The notes under the pieces are model-generated. The model saw only the letters and a program-made list of their open reading frames with translations. It did not search any database and was not told where the DNA came from. A stretch of 64,000 bases of DNA from Clarkia xantiana subsp. parviflora. Taxonomy: Eukaryota > Streptophyta > Magnoliopsida > Myrtales > Onagraceae. How positions within the stretch are numbered: the stretch's first letter is position 1; each line of letters opens with the position of its first letter. Positions 10,254-22,100 of this stretch are shown here, in pieces. The DNA lies in assembly GCA_036873135.1 (NCBI GenBank), contig JAPTYO010000008.1, positions 24,281,001 to 24,345,000 on the forward strand. The letters are read 5' to 3'. The translations under genes were made by a program, and so were the position numbers.

Positions 10254-11640
10254 ATATTTAGTTCCCATAACTTTATAAAATTGACGATTTAGTCTTTACT
10301 ATCTTTGAGACCCATCTATTTATCTTTACTATTACTTAAAAATTATTTTGTTAAATTTTTTTTTTTTATTTTTTAAGTTCGCTTAATTGACATGTCGATG
10401 TATTTATTATTAAATTCTCAATCCAATAAACTTATCAATTAGGGATGTATATCTCCTGCCCCACTCTTCTTGTTCCAGATCGTGTCTCAGATCGTTAAGA
10501 TTTTGACACGTATCTGTGATTAATTTTGTGGTTTTCTCTAAAACCCTACTGTGATTTGTGAAACCTAGAATGAAAATTAAATTTAAGGACACGTGTCAAA
10601 ATCTAAATGGTGAGGCACAATCTGGGGCATGAAGAGTGGGCAGGAGATCTGAATCCATCAGTTAGAGTCATCCTTAACAAATGATATGCATTCAATATGT
10701 GCAAATGTCGAGTGCATGCATTGTTTCATTTACCATATCACAGATTTGGGGATGTTCCGCCCTTTGACATTTTGTATCGTATAAATCAGTCACTTGCCAA
10801 CTCATATAACCTATCAAAATATGCATCAACCGTAGTTCCTGAAGTTTGACTAAAATTTTCATTAGTTAAACTGCATTAATTTGTTTGCTAAGTCACTTAA
10901 CTTATATGTTACATTAATTATCATTAACTTCTTAATGCAATATACCTATAAATTCGAGTCACCCCCAAATTATGATATGTATTCAACTCGTGTACACTTA
11001 AAGTACATGTTGAGATTTTTTTGTATATGTGTCAACAAAGGTTCTTGAATTTTGACCTTTTATGTATAACATGTTACTCATCGTCCATCATTTAGGGTCT
11101 CGAATAATTAATTTAATTCTTCCATTTGTCAATTTAATCAAATTGTGTACAATCTAATTAGTATTTAAATAAATAATTGATGTAAAGTCAAGTATAAACT
11201 TTTGATTTTAATGAATTGAATTTTCCTTTGGCGTTAAATCAATTTTTGTTGGTATTATGGTATAAAATTGCATGGAACGTGTATAGTTACGTTTGTATAG
11301 GTCAAACTGTTCCACTAATGACTCTAAGTGGTTAAGTACGGGTTTACATTCTTCACTCCTCAAGTTGATTAGTTGAATACAACTCTGTCGTTAATAACCC
11401 ACGTCATACGCGATGTAACTCATTATTAGTTCTAACCGTAAATATATATACATGTAAAGCTAATTTAGTACCGTAATGGAAAACAATAGTTAATTTTGTA
11501 CATAATTATCATCTTTCTATTTTTTTCGTTGTGAATTACATTGTGTTGTTCTTTTTCTCCCAGCCCCTCAAGTTGCCCATGTATTAATTAAATATCATCA
11601 TATTAGAAAGCTTAAGATAAATTATATATTTTGAAATTTA
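10254..11640. other. AT-rich intergenic DNA, no gene seen
   Basis: No reading frame with family features on either strand. The stretch 10436-10650 contains two related phrases (gacacgtatctgtgat / gacacgtgtcaaaatc) in opposite orientations, suggesting another worn inverted-repeat element. Confidence 0.5.
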
Positions 11641-11650
11641 GACGACCGAT

Positions 11651-11679
11651 ACGCGTGCAACACACGCGTTAATAACTAG
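11651..11679 (+). mobile_element. Helitron 3' terminus
   Basis: A perfect 7-bp stem (ACGCGTG at 11651-11657 with CACGCGT at 11663-11669, loop caaca), then taataa and CTAG ending at 11679, followed by T. This is the hairpin-plus-CTRR signature at which rolling-circle Helitrons end. The preceding bases resemble those before the 3796 terminus, so the two are probably related. I could not identify the matching 5' end. Confidence 0.5.
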
Positions 11680-11829
11680 TATTAAAAAAATTATTACTAG
11701 ATTTATGAAAATCTTCAAATCATTTTATTTCTCAAATCTAATTTCAACAATTTTACTTTTTAAAACTTTTTTTTAAATCTTACACTTTTAGAAGAAGCTA
11801 ATAAGTAGTCCCACACCAAGTGCTAATAT

Positions 11830-12052
11830 TTTTTTTTTTCCCGCGGGTGGTCCTAGGGAGCCCTCATCAGGAGGGCGGCACCCGTAACATGCTTGCTCCA
11901 CACTTAAACTAATCCCCACTCGCACCAGGTCAGCCTGTAAGGGGTAAAGTGTTGGCTATGAACAATTTTTCATTCTCATGGTCACTAGCGGGGATTGAAC
12001 CTCTCACATCTAGTTAAGGGATGAGGTGTTGAACCACCACACCATTATTACG
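11830..12052 (-). mobile_element. tRNA-derived SINE, copy 3 (best preserved)
   Basis: Reverse complement of the SINE at 937-1159. It has the full body, including ccgcgggtggtcctagggag, gcaccaggtcagcctgtaag and tagcggggattgaacc (box B on the minus strand), and a T11 run at its plus-strand left side that is the A-tail of the minus-strand element. The head, at gttgaaccaccacaccatta, carries the box A region. Confidence 0.75.
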
Positions 12053-12204
12053 TAGTTTTTTTTTTTTCTCATAAGTAAATGTGATATGTATAGTCTCTTC
12101 CTTTATGCTTTTAGCCCCAAAGATCTAACTGGGTCAAGTATACATGTATAGTAGTTAATATAAATATTTTTCTTTTTATAATTCATCTTCATTATCATTC
12201 TTAT

Positions 12205-12655
12205 CTTGCATCTCCTAATCTAAGTTTACAGTTAAAAAAATATATAGGGAATTCTAAAAGAATGTGTTACTTAATTATATAAGGATACATATACATATCA
12301 AATGTGAAATTTAGACGGGTCACTCAACTGATCATAATTACAAAATGACAAGTTGATAGGTAAACACATAGTTTAACATACATTATGAATGTTCATCACC
12401 GAGATTTGAACTTTTGCACTTTATATTGTTATCTTGCATCTCCTTATAATCTAATTTACAATTAAGCAAAACATATAGGGGATTCTAAAGAATTTATTGC
12501 TTAATTATATAAGGATGTAGATAGTCATATCAAATGTGAAGTTTAAACGGGTCACTCAACTGATCACAACTTCAAAATGATAAGGTGAACACGTGGTTTA
12601 ACATACGTTATGAATGTCTACCACGGAAAATTGAACTTGCGCACTTTAATAATAT
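12205..12655. repeat. tandem duplication, two units of about 220 bp
   Basis: The unit beginning with cttgcatctcctaatctaa and ending in gaacttttgcactttat is repeated at once from about 12430 to 12655 with roughly 15-20% divergence (shared landmarks: gggtcactcaactgatca, gtttaacatac, ttatgaatgt). No coding is visible. Confidence 0.75.
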
Positions 12656-12659
12656 CATA

Positions 12660-13800
12660 TCAAATTTAGACTAACGGTCCCAAAAACTCAAAGTGATAGG
12701 TGAATGTAAGGTTTACCATTTTATACTCCAATGACTCGACGAACATATATACACCCTTTACCTTCGATGTCACCTTCCTCAGATACCCAATATAACCATA
12801 AACAAGCAAACACAATGATATTCATCACACTATATGAACCTCTATATTGCTTTCTTTCTAGCTAGCTAGGGTTTATAATGATTGATTAGATGTCTCAGGA
12901 GACTAGACCAAGACCACGGCATATTCTAAGTATTGTTTCAGTCAAGTTGTTAATGTAATGACATGTGCCATGATAAGTAACTGTTTGTTTTGTCTATCTT
13001 TTTCATGTTGTCTTAGAGTTAAGGTACTGAGATGTTCTCGGCCATTGGTCGTGGCCATTATATATGCTTCTGCATGGCCCAAAGAGAGAATAAAGAGACG
13101 CAAAGGGTTTAGCTATGCAATGTTGTTCGCTCCAATCGTTTTCAGTGACACTGTATGCTAAGCCCTACTTTGCACATCATTGATCCATTCTCTAGGTCTC
13201 TTTCTATGCGTAGAACCATCATTGAAGATTCGCTTCCGTTTCGATCATATTATTCATCATCACATCCATCATATACTGTCATTTTCACGTCATAGGTAAC
13301 CTTAATTAATTAGTCTGTGTTTGAAATCTCAAAATCTTGAGCATCAATTAAAGATTTTGAGGAAAACTTAGATTCATATACCAAGTTTTTATTTAAAACC
13401 CACCTTACTATAGTGGTTGACTAATTAGAAATATTCCCATTACAAAAGTTATGGAGATTATTACTTTATATAATAAATATTATAGAATCAAACCGCAAGT
13501 TCAAGCAGACGAGATTGTATTTCAAATTTTCAATCATAGCTCCATACTTATTAGTTATTAATTAATCATCATAAAGGCGCACTTGCCGAAAAGTATTTTT
13601 TTGGTATGTTCCCCATAATGGCATTAATTAAGATCTTAATAGCAATTAACTAAAGACCAATCATTATTTCTAATGTTAGTGGCAAGTGCTCCAATAAAGT
13701 GAACTAAACATAAATAAAGAAGGAAGTATCAGAAAAACTCTATTTGTACACAATTAAATTACTTTCATATATAGTCTATAAATAATACAGTTTATATAAT
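12660..13800. other. intergenic DNA, no gene seen
   Basis: The 67-codon ORF at 12958-13161 has no recognisable domain, and its codons show no sign of selection that I can see. The phrase aaagggtttagctatgcaa and a CT-rich stretch near 12845 look like transcribed plant sequence, but nothing supports a particular gene. Confidence 0.4.
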
Positions 13801-13804
13801 ATTC

Positions 13805-13985
13805 TAAACGAATTGGTTAAGTGGCTTGTCTGTGTAAATTACATGGTATCGGTGGTGTCTATATAACTATGAGATCTCAAGTTCAATTCTCAACCCCTAT
13901 TACTAAGCACGTGATATAAAGTGCATCATACACGCTTCTAATAAGTTATTCACGCGAGTGCATATGTTAGGCAATAAATAAAATC
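13805..13985 (+). mobile_element. possible SINE of a second tRNA-derived family
   Basis: A box-A-like segment (aattggttaagtggcttg) is followed about 60 bases later by a box-B-like segment (agttcaattctc), the layout of a polymerase III promoter. The sequence is unrelated to the SINE at 937. There is no clear tail or duplication, so confidence is low. Confidence 0.35.
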
Positions 13986-13989
13986 ATTA

Positions 13990-14700
13990 ATGGGTCTTCA
14001 CGTAGCATCTCAAACCATATCTTAGATTTTAGGACGGTTGGTTTAATAACTTTTTAGAAAATCATTATAATTTAGACATTTCACTAAATATTCAGAATTC
14101 ATTATATGAGCTTAAGAATTTATATAGGTAATTCACCATGTAATGAATTAAGCTAACAACTAGTTCCAAATAACTATTACGGCATATTTGTTTGCATGAG
14201 TACACACTACAAGAAACTTGGGGTTTACCAGTACTGCCTTGAAGCACTTAGTGAAGCGTCATAGAAAATTGCATATGGAAAATGGAAATCATGATAAAAA
14301 TGTTTGGTTGCAAATAAAGGTTGAAATATAAATTCTAATTCCACACTTACAATAAATAATCACTCTTGACCATCTCCCTAAAAATAATTATTTCTTTCTA
14401 TTTTCTATTCTCTAATCATTCCCATATCATTTACCAAACATGTCATTATAGATATAATAATATTGAGAAGTTGGGTTTAACAATGGAAGTGGTTACCGAA
14501 CATATGTCTCAGGTCTTCGCATATTTAAAAGTTAAAAGGCCCATAAAGTACGTCACTGCGGAGGAGTTTAGGCCTTTTGTTGGGCTTCCATTTGATTGTA
14601 CATCCAAACACATAAATAAAGGCAGAAAGTGGAAGTTATCCCATCTAATCTAACTAAAGAAATATAATTTTGTTTGATCAAAATTAAATAATAATATCTA
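13990..14700. other. AT-rich DNA with a lone CACTA-type end at 14205
   Basis: cactacaagaaac at 14205-14217 is the classic terminal sequence of CACTA (En/Spm-type) elements, but I found no opposing end nearby. The 95-codon ORF at 14366-14653 has no family features. Confidence 0.4.
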
Positions 14701-14701
14701 A

Positions 14702-15318
14702 AAATTGGCGACTTTGAAATTTAAGATTTATTTTAGAGTTTTTATGTTAAAAGGTAATTTCCCTTTATCATATAAGGTAATTTCCCTTATACGATATATA
14801 TCAATTGTTTATATTAAAGAAAGGATAGAGGAATTTTTTGTAAAAGAAAAAATAACGATGAAACATGAAATGTTGTTATGGAGAATAAATATTCAATAAA
14901 ATAGGAAAAATCATTAAAGAAAAGGAGGTGTATTATGTTTTGTTATTAGTATTAATTATATGGTGCAGCAATAATAACGTTATAATTGCACCATATTTTA
15001 TAAAGTTAATAACCAAATTGAAATCTCAATTTAAATGTGCCGACTTTGAAATTTAAATTTTATTTTAGATTTTTTATGTTAAAAAGAAATTTCTCATATA
15101 TCAATTATTCATTACTAAAGTAAGGGTAGGCGAAATTTTTTAAAAAGAAAAAAACAAAGGACACTACTATCGATGAAACATGAAATATTGTCTTGGAGAA
15201 TGTATATTCAATAAATATGAAAAATCATTAAAAAAAAGAGTGTATTATGTTTTGTTATTACTATTAACCATATGGTGCAGGTACAATAATAATGTTATAA
15301 TTGCACCTATTTTATGAA
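14702..15318. repeat. direct duplication, two units of about 290 bp
   Basis: The unit from gcgactttgaaatttaaga to ataattgcaccatatttta (14708-15003) recurs from 15041 to 15318 with substitutions and small indels (shared: gatgaaacatgaaat, tgtattatgttttgttatta, atatggtgcag). About 35 bases separate the copies. Confidence 0.75.
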
Positions 15319-15462
15319 AAATTTGCAAACTTATCCTCCTAACAACACACAAATTGAAAAATTCCCCCCTAAAAAGTGTATATATATATGAAAATACCAC
15401 ATCCCGCAGGATTACCTGCGAGATAGTACCGCAGATAATACTTACGGGATGGCAGCAAAGAG

Positions 15463-16318
15463 TAGCAGTCGCTACAGCTTTAGTTTTTTTTTTTTTGAAA
15501 ATGTTCGACTTTATTTTAAATCCATTTTGTTTTAAATATTTTGTTTTTATTTAAATTTCACTTCTTCTTTTTTTTATTCTAATTTTTATTCTATTAAATT
15601 TGGTTAACTGTTTAGACGAATCTAAGGTTAATGATTCCAAACATTTCTCTTAACACAAATAGGATTTTAGATCACTAAATTTAAAATACCATTGTGTTGG
15701 GTGAACACTTTGACCAAATTAACTATAGATCAAACTAGAGCTTCATCATAAATGTTAAACAATTTGAGCTCTAGCCGAACGCCATCTCATACTTAGCCGA
15801 ATTTCGGCTTTTGTCACATATATATATGATCCAATCCAACCAATTCGTTTGACATTCGTGTTACAAAAGCCAAAATCCGTATGAGTATGAGATGACATTC
15901 AATTAGAGCTCAAATTGTTTAACATTTATACCGAAGCTCTATTTGATCTCTAGAATTAACTTAGCCAAACTGTTCACCCAACACAATAGAGTTTTAAAAA
16001 CAATTTATACCGAAGCTCTAGTTGATCTCTAGAATTAACTTAGCCAAACTGTTCACCCAACACAATAGAGTTTTAAAATTTAGTGTTTTAAAACCTTATT
16101 TGTTTTAAGAGAAAAGTTTGGAACCGTTAACATTAAATTCGTTTAAACAGTTAACCAAATTTAATAGAGTAAAAAATGGAATTTAAACCAAAATTATAAT
16201 CGAAATTTAAATAAAAAAATATTTAAAAGAAATGGAATTAAAAAAAATGGATTTATGGCCAAAAAAAAAAAAAAAAAAAATGGATTTAAAAAAAAATCAG
16301 TTCTGCAGCGACATCTGT
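15463..16318. repeat. long imperfect inverted repeat (fold-back element)
   Basis: The arms pair over roughly 350-480 bases around a centre at about 15820. Pairs read directly: gtcgctacagc (15469) with gcagcgac (16305); aaatttggttaactgttta (about 15597) with aacagttaaccaaattt (about 16145); tgtgttgggtgaacac (15693) with gttcacccaacaca; atttgagctctag (about 15761) with agagctcaaat. The right arm is longer because an 80-bp piece (accgaagctcta ... acacaatagagttttaaaa) is duplicated in tandem (15930-16010 and 16007-16078). A transcript through it could fold into a long double-stranded RNA. No coding. Confidence 0.75.
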
Positions 16319-16439
16319 TACAATTTCTGTCAAATTAAACATAAAAGAAGCATGTCTCGGTCTCGGCCACGTGAGGTCTGTTGATGTGTACTTAAGGTAA
16401 ATTCAGTAATAAATCGAAATGATTAGAGCACAATACCTT

Positions 16440-16839
16440 CACTACAACAAATTTGATATCTTGTGATGAAGCTTATTTTGTCACAATCAACTTCGTCACG
16501 TTATATACATTTATTATGACAAATAAATCATTCGTCATAACAAAAGGAAAATTGTGACAACAAAAATTATCATGAATTTTTTTATCATGACAAATTAAAT
16601 TGTTGAAATTATAGTCCATCATAATTTATTTGTCTAGAAATCTGACATCAATGTACAAAATGCATGGTGACGAACTAACTGTCACAAAATTAGTAACTGT
16701 GACTGTTCTTAGTATTATGATGACCTTACTATGACAACACTCATGACGATGAAGTTTTGTTAAAATTATTATAGCGTGACAAAATTTGAATATATTATGA
16801 TGAAATCCTCTATCACAAGATTTCATTTTTGTTGTAGTG
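16440..16839. mobile_element. CACTA-type MITE
   Basis: Ends CACTACAACAAA and TTTGTTGTAGTG are perfect terminal inverted repeats, and the 3-bp duplication ctt (16437-16439 and 16840-16842) matches the CACTA superfamily. The 400-bp interior is made of short inverted and direct phrases around 'gtcacaa' / 'ttgtgac', the subterminal repeats that would bind a transposase. No coding capacity. Confidence 0.85.
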
Positions 16840-16882
16840 CTTCAAATGGAACTCCAACCAATTCCAACCATATCTTTTAATT

Positions 16883-17067
16883 TATTACGAAAGTAGAGAA
16901 CTAATAGAATGAGAGAACTTGAGAATGTCTTATTATCACACATAAGGGGCCCTTATATAGGGATTACATAGACTTGGAGAAGAAGTAAAATCAATATAAG
17001 GAAGGTCTAAATAAGGAAGATGATATATACACATAATATTGAACATCCATATATTATATTCATAACA
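16883..17067 (-). repeat. 3' LTR of the 16.9-22.3 kb Copia
   Basis: 185 bp, about 93-95% identical by eye to 22101-22285. The minus-strand start is TGTTATGAATATA. The terminal CA is damaged here (the plus strand begins ta where the other copy has tg). 'cccttatataggg' inside could serve as a TATA region. Confidence 0.9.
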
Positions 17068-17085
17068 CTCCCCCTTGGATATTCA
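17068..17085 (-). other. polypurine tract
   Basis: On the minus strand, atatccaagggggag directly precedes the 3' LTR. This RNase-H-resistant purine run primes plus-strand DNA synthesis. A second, similar run (cagggggagaatc on the minus strand) lies at about 17240-17260. Confidence 0.8.
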
Positions 17086-17299
17086 TAAGGGAATTGTGCT
17101 TCGTTAAAACCTTACTAGAAAAAAACCAGTGGGATAGTACACAATTATGGATCCCTTTTATAAGCTGTCTCGTTAAAAACCTTACCAGGAAAACCAAATG
17201 GGATAAAACCTTGGTTAAGGGAAAAAGAGTGCAGCGGTGTAGATTCTCCCCCTGATGTTGACATCACGTAATTTCATTAAGTCGGTAAACCTCCGAGAA

Positions 17300-19560
17300 T
17301 AAATACGCACAGACTTGTTGGATTTTATGTTGCCTTCTTCTCAACATCGTGGTTGGAAAATAACTTGGGAAAATATGTTTCGTCTTGTCTCCTTTGATGT
17401 AACATTGTTCTTAAATTGAAGCTATATAACATGCATTATCTTTAAATATACAAAATAATGGTACATTTCACAATATAACTTGCATTTTACATAGCCAACT
17501 GATTTAGGACTTGATTATATCTGATAATAAACTCATGTAATTCGTCCCTCGGAGATACATAAATATTTTCTTAACTTTGTTCAAATTTCACTATATTGGG
17601 GAAGAACTGAATCTTGCTTATAGCCAATAAGTCATCGCGTTCCTTCTAATTAGCAAGATACATTAGCGTTAATGTAGCACTACATAAGGTACTTCTGGAC
17701 CATTATGTTCTTCATAAATCTCACGAGGACGGAAATATATTTATTCAAATCTATTATTCTTACAACCATTAAGGTACTCAACAGATGTGTTTAGCTATGA
17801 AAAATAGCTTTAAGACATTTTTATAGGACAAAAATATTTTCAATCTCTTAAGTACTCGATCTTCAGGTCGAGCCAAACCTTTGTCCTTTCAATATATTTC
17901 GTTTGAATTTTAACATCATCAATAAGTTGATTGTATTTAAAGATCTTCAGGAGTTTCAATATCTTCAAATTCTCTCCCTCACGCGATACCCCTTTCGACT
18001 ATAGTGTGATAAATTCATCTTATCAAATATCAGTTTGCTTTATTCGTATACTTATATTAGCATTCGCTACAACTTAGCTCAAATGTTGATATAGCGGGGA
18101 TAGTATACCATAAGCAACTCGTAAATGGTACAATATTTTTATCATCCAACATTCTTGAGAATATTCATGCTAGCGTTTTAAATCCTTCTGGGATTTTTAC
18201 CTGGATTTCACTATCAAATTAGCCACCCAAATAGGCTATAAAATTGTTCATATCATGAGACGCATATTAAAACCTTGTATGTACTGCCAACATAATATTG
18301 TATTTGAAGGTTATTGCTCCACCAAATGATTCATATAATAATTGTCATCTTTCTGCGGAAAAGTCTTTGTACCACAGGTTGTGCCTATCTTACGAGGCAA
18401 TCTATTTACGCAGAAATTATTTATATCCACTGGCTATCACATTCTGCATTTGTCATGCTCGTACTTGCGTCTTTTCAAACTTTGGCCAATCATAATGATT
18501 CTTTGACATATTGAGCTCAAGATCCTCATATTGTTTAAGTTTTCACTCAAGAATAATATTCAAAAATGTTGTCGACAACTTTATATTTTACGGTTCCATC
18601 ATTTTCCCATTAATGACATAACTCTTTGAGATCTCCTTATTGTAGTTACTTCCAGGTACCTGAACCACTTATGGAATTTCATATTTAGCTATGTCTTTAC
18701 TTATTTTATGGGAAATCACCTCCATAATAAGACCATATTTATCTTGCTCCATTCTTTTATTAAAAAAAATTCTTTGGAACCAATATCGCACGCTTCAGGC
18801 GTGAGTTATTTTTCTTTATAATTTGTCCAATCAGGACATTTCAAATTGGAGCATTTACAGCTGTTACTTGACTTATGACTTTCTGGATCTCATAAAGTCA
18901 CTTATTGGCAATACTTGAAAATGCTTTTGTCTTTGAACTTCATGTTCATATTCTCATTGTTCGAGGATCTAAATGAGATAATAACAACTTTTTTTAGTCA
19001 ATCTCTTTTCTGCCAGCTGTTTCTTTTCTCCCCCTAATGTTGGGAAAAGTTGTTCAACAATGACAATCAACACTCTTGCTTTATATATATAAGTCATTAT
19101 TCTCAAATAATTGATTTATAGACAAAATATTTTTCCCAACATTCCAGACCCATGTTTGTGCGTTGCGGTGGAGTAATTCAAACATATATCGCACACCATA
19201 ATATTAATATATGGAAAATTTGTCTCTTCACCAAAAATTGGTTGTAATGGGGAGAACTGTGATTTAACATTGGCTTGATGCGCAATTATATTGCTGCTTT
19301 CATAATAGCATGCATTTGTACTCAATTTTCTCTAATTGGTAGCAGTTTTAGCTATGTAATTGGAGGATCTTTGTAACTTTCATGCTAAACTGCAAATCTA
19401 GACGTGTAATTGTCTGAACCTTGTAGTAAATATCAACTTTCAATATCATCATCATTCTTTATTGCATAATCTGGAAATTTCCAAATTCATAATCAACGCA
19501 CATGTGACCAAATTGTAGATGCATCTTTCAAAATAATATATCGATCCACATGGCTGGTGA
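17300..19560 (-). pseudogene. gag-pol remnant of the 16.9-22.3 kb Copia
   Basis: Read on the minus strand in shifting frames. Around 19560-19110 there are pieces of the integrase core and its C-terminal neighbour (GPFTSHVDRYIILKDASTIWSHV, interrupted; later SSPHYNQF and LLHRNAQTWVWNVG). Around 19040, FPTLGGEKK marks the hinge between integrase and RT. Around 18800-18500, VNAP, IGSKEFF and ISKSYVINGKMMEP continue the hinge to the start of RT. Integrase would insert the cDNA and RT would make it. Stops and frameshifts occur every few dozen codons, so nothing functional remains; 17300-18480 should hold RT and RNase H but is too worn to place motifs. Confidence 0.6.
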
Positions 19561-19739
19561 AGGGGCCCATATTCACATTTTATAATTTCCACAAACAATG
19601 GAATTTTATCCCGAACTTAGTTGATGATGATCACGTAATGAATTTTCCTTTGAGAGCAAGTATTGTAATGATTTTTGGAGAATCTTCAGGTTCTTCCAAG
19701 TAATTTCTTGCGCAACATAAGTGATCCGGAATGGACTGT

Positions 19740-21240
19740 AACCGGTCACGCCAAATATCATATTATATGGGTAAAACTTCTGGTTTACCTCTATGCATCA
19801 GTAAACTTCAGGTTTACCGGGATATTTAATCAATCATGCCAATATTGGCGGTAAACTTCTGGTTTACCCGATATGTATTTCTTTCATAATCTGTACGAGA
19901 TATATTTTGTATCTCTTATAACACATTCCACATGTTTTTATTTTATTCATTGTCATCATAATGATGAATGCGAAGTAATCAATTTTTTATAGTAATAAAT
20001 AAATAAAGAATATGAAACATATAAATAACATTAATCAAAATAATGCGAAAGTGTAAAAATAATAATATTTTAATAACTTCATATAAATGCTCATAATTCA
20101 TAATTTTCAGGATCATTTATAGCTCAAAATATTTTAGGATCTTCATGATCTTTATTTGTAGCTCAAGATATTTACAGATATTTTATTCATATCTCAAAAT
20201 CTCTTAGGATCTTCAGGATCCTATTTTCATCATTCTAGATCACGCTTTCGAAATAATTTAGGATCATCAGGATCTCTATTGATTATTCAAGATATTCATG
20301 GATCTTCAATCTCGTTAATTCATAGTCCGAGATATTTAGGAACTTCAGGATCCTTTATTCATTTATAGATCTTATAGGATCTTCCTGATTATTTATTCAT
20401 AACTCATGATCTGTTAGGATCTTCAGGATCCTAAATGTAGTAATTATTGAGCTTTTGAATAACTCTTGATCTTCTTGATCATTTTATAATAAAATTCAAT
20501 GAGCATAATGATATATGTATATAATAAATAAAATGCAGTGCAAGAAATAAAAAGTAACTGTAAATGCAGTGCAATAAATATAAATATAACTGTAAATGCG
20601 GAATTTGTAAATGCGGAATTTAAAAATAAATACGAATATTCATAATCTTGATCTTTAGGATCATAATATCGGATCTTCGGGATATGATATTAGTATAGAA
20701 TGCAATTTTCTTTATCGTAATATCCCAGTATCAAATAATATTTGCTATTGAGGCCAAACTTTGCCTAATTTCATTGCGCTTCATAAAATTATCAATTTCC
20801 GCGCTGCATAATATCAGTAATTTTCTGCAAGCGTCATCGCGCATATCAAAATGATCATTATCCAAAATCAATTGGACTTTGTATTCTTTTCATGCATTCT
20901 TTATTTGTAAGATATTTCATCGTTCTTTATTGATCTCACGATGATGCTACATATTTCATCTATTTCAAAATCAAAATTAAGTTTGTCCATAACCATGGTA
21001 ATAATAGATAATTTACACTCTTTAAGAGTCATTATTATCATTTAATCATAAACTTCAACACTCACTTCAGGGAGTGGAATATGATATAAATCATAAAGTG
21101 CAATACTCACTCACTTCAGGGAGTGGATTATTTCATCATTATATTATAAGCTACAACACTCGCTTCTGGGAGTGGAGTATATCGTCGTTATAATTATAAA
21201 TTGCAATGCTCACTTCAGGAGGCTAAGCATATCTAGTGAA
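19740..21240 (-). repeat. local repeat ladders in the Copia leader/gag region
   Basis: Three repeat types follow one another. (1) 19765-19880: three copies of gtaaacttc(a/t)ggtttac, each a 6-bp hairpin. (2) 20105-20470: about seven degenerate units of 50-60 bp built on aggatcttcaggatcc with 'ttattcatagctcaagatat' between. (3) 21050-21235: four units around cacttcagggagtgg. None preserves an obvious coding frame. Confidence 0.7.
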
Positions 21241-22082
21241 CGATGCGTATAATTTTGTACATCAATTACATGTGAATATATTTAAGCATCTTGCATCTAG
21301 GTACTAAACCACACTATTTTTTTTAAATGATAATTTATGTGTGTAAATACTCGTTTCAAGGAGTATAGTATATCAAAACACTTTCATATGTATGGGTATT
21401 CAATATTTAATCTCTAAATAAGAAATAACCTTTTATGATTAGGCTCTATGACGTAAAACTTGAATACCCCTGTTGTTGCAAATCTCATATTACTTATCAG
21501 CTTAATGTGACTAGCCCGGCCTGCGGGTTTGATGTCAACTGCGCCTAATTCTAGCTTGACTTGACTACATAATTCTGTCATATGGAAAATAAAACAAAAT
21601 TAGTATATCATCAATATATATAACGTGATTCATATATATAAGCATATATAAAGATCTTATTGATTGTCCGGTGATGATGTGGTTGTCGATGAAAGTTTTT
21701 GGATCTGGCTCTAGTTGACATTCATGCAATTTATCTCATCCGGTTGAAGAATTGGCGTGGACAACATCAACTCTTGCAGAATAAGCAACACAATTACCCA
21801 TCAGTAGGACTGCAGCATGGTGGCCTATATAGATAATAAGAAGACAAAAATAATTTAGCTAGGTAATAAATTGAATTTGACATATAATATTATATTGTTC
21901 AAGCACAATAAGCTTAATTTGTAAACAAAGTGATGAAGCTGTATTAAGCGGCGTGAAGATGGGCTATTAATATATTCTTCCGGCGGTGTGAAGATGAATT
22001 CTCGAATCTTGATGCGTGGCTTCTTGTTGGAAGATTTGATGAACCGTCGAACGAACGCATGTAGTAAAAAATAATATCGAGA

Positions 22083-22100
22083 GATATTGTGCTGATAACG
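22083..22100 (-). other. primer-binding-site candidate
   Basis: Immediately inside the 5' LTR, the minus strand reads CGTTATCAGCAC. It agrees with the initiator-tRNA-Met primer sequence TGGTATCAGAGC at 8 of 12 positions. It may be a diverged site or use another primer. Confidence 0.5.

Noticed and set aside
12958..13161. 67-codon ORF with Cys-rich N-terminus as a small secreted peptide
   Set aside because: The hydrophobic start is weak, no promoter or polyadenylation context is convincing, and ORFs of this length are expected by chance in the window.
18298..18514. Two overlapping plus-strand ORFs of 65 codons
   Set aside because: They are antisense to the decayed RT region of the minus-strand Copia.
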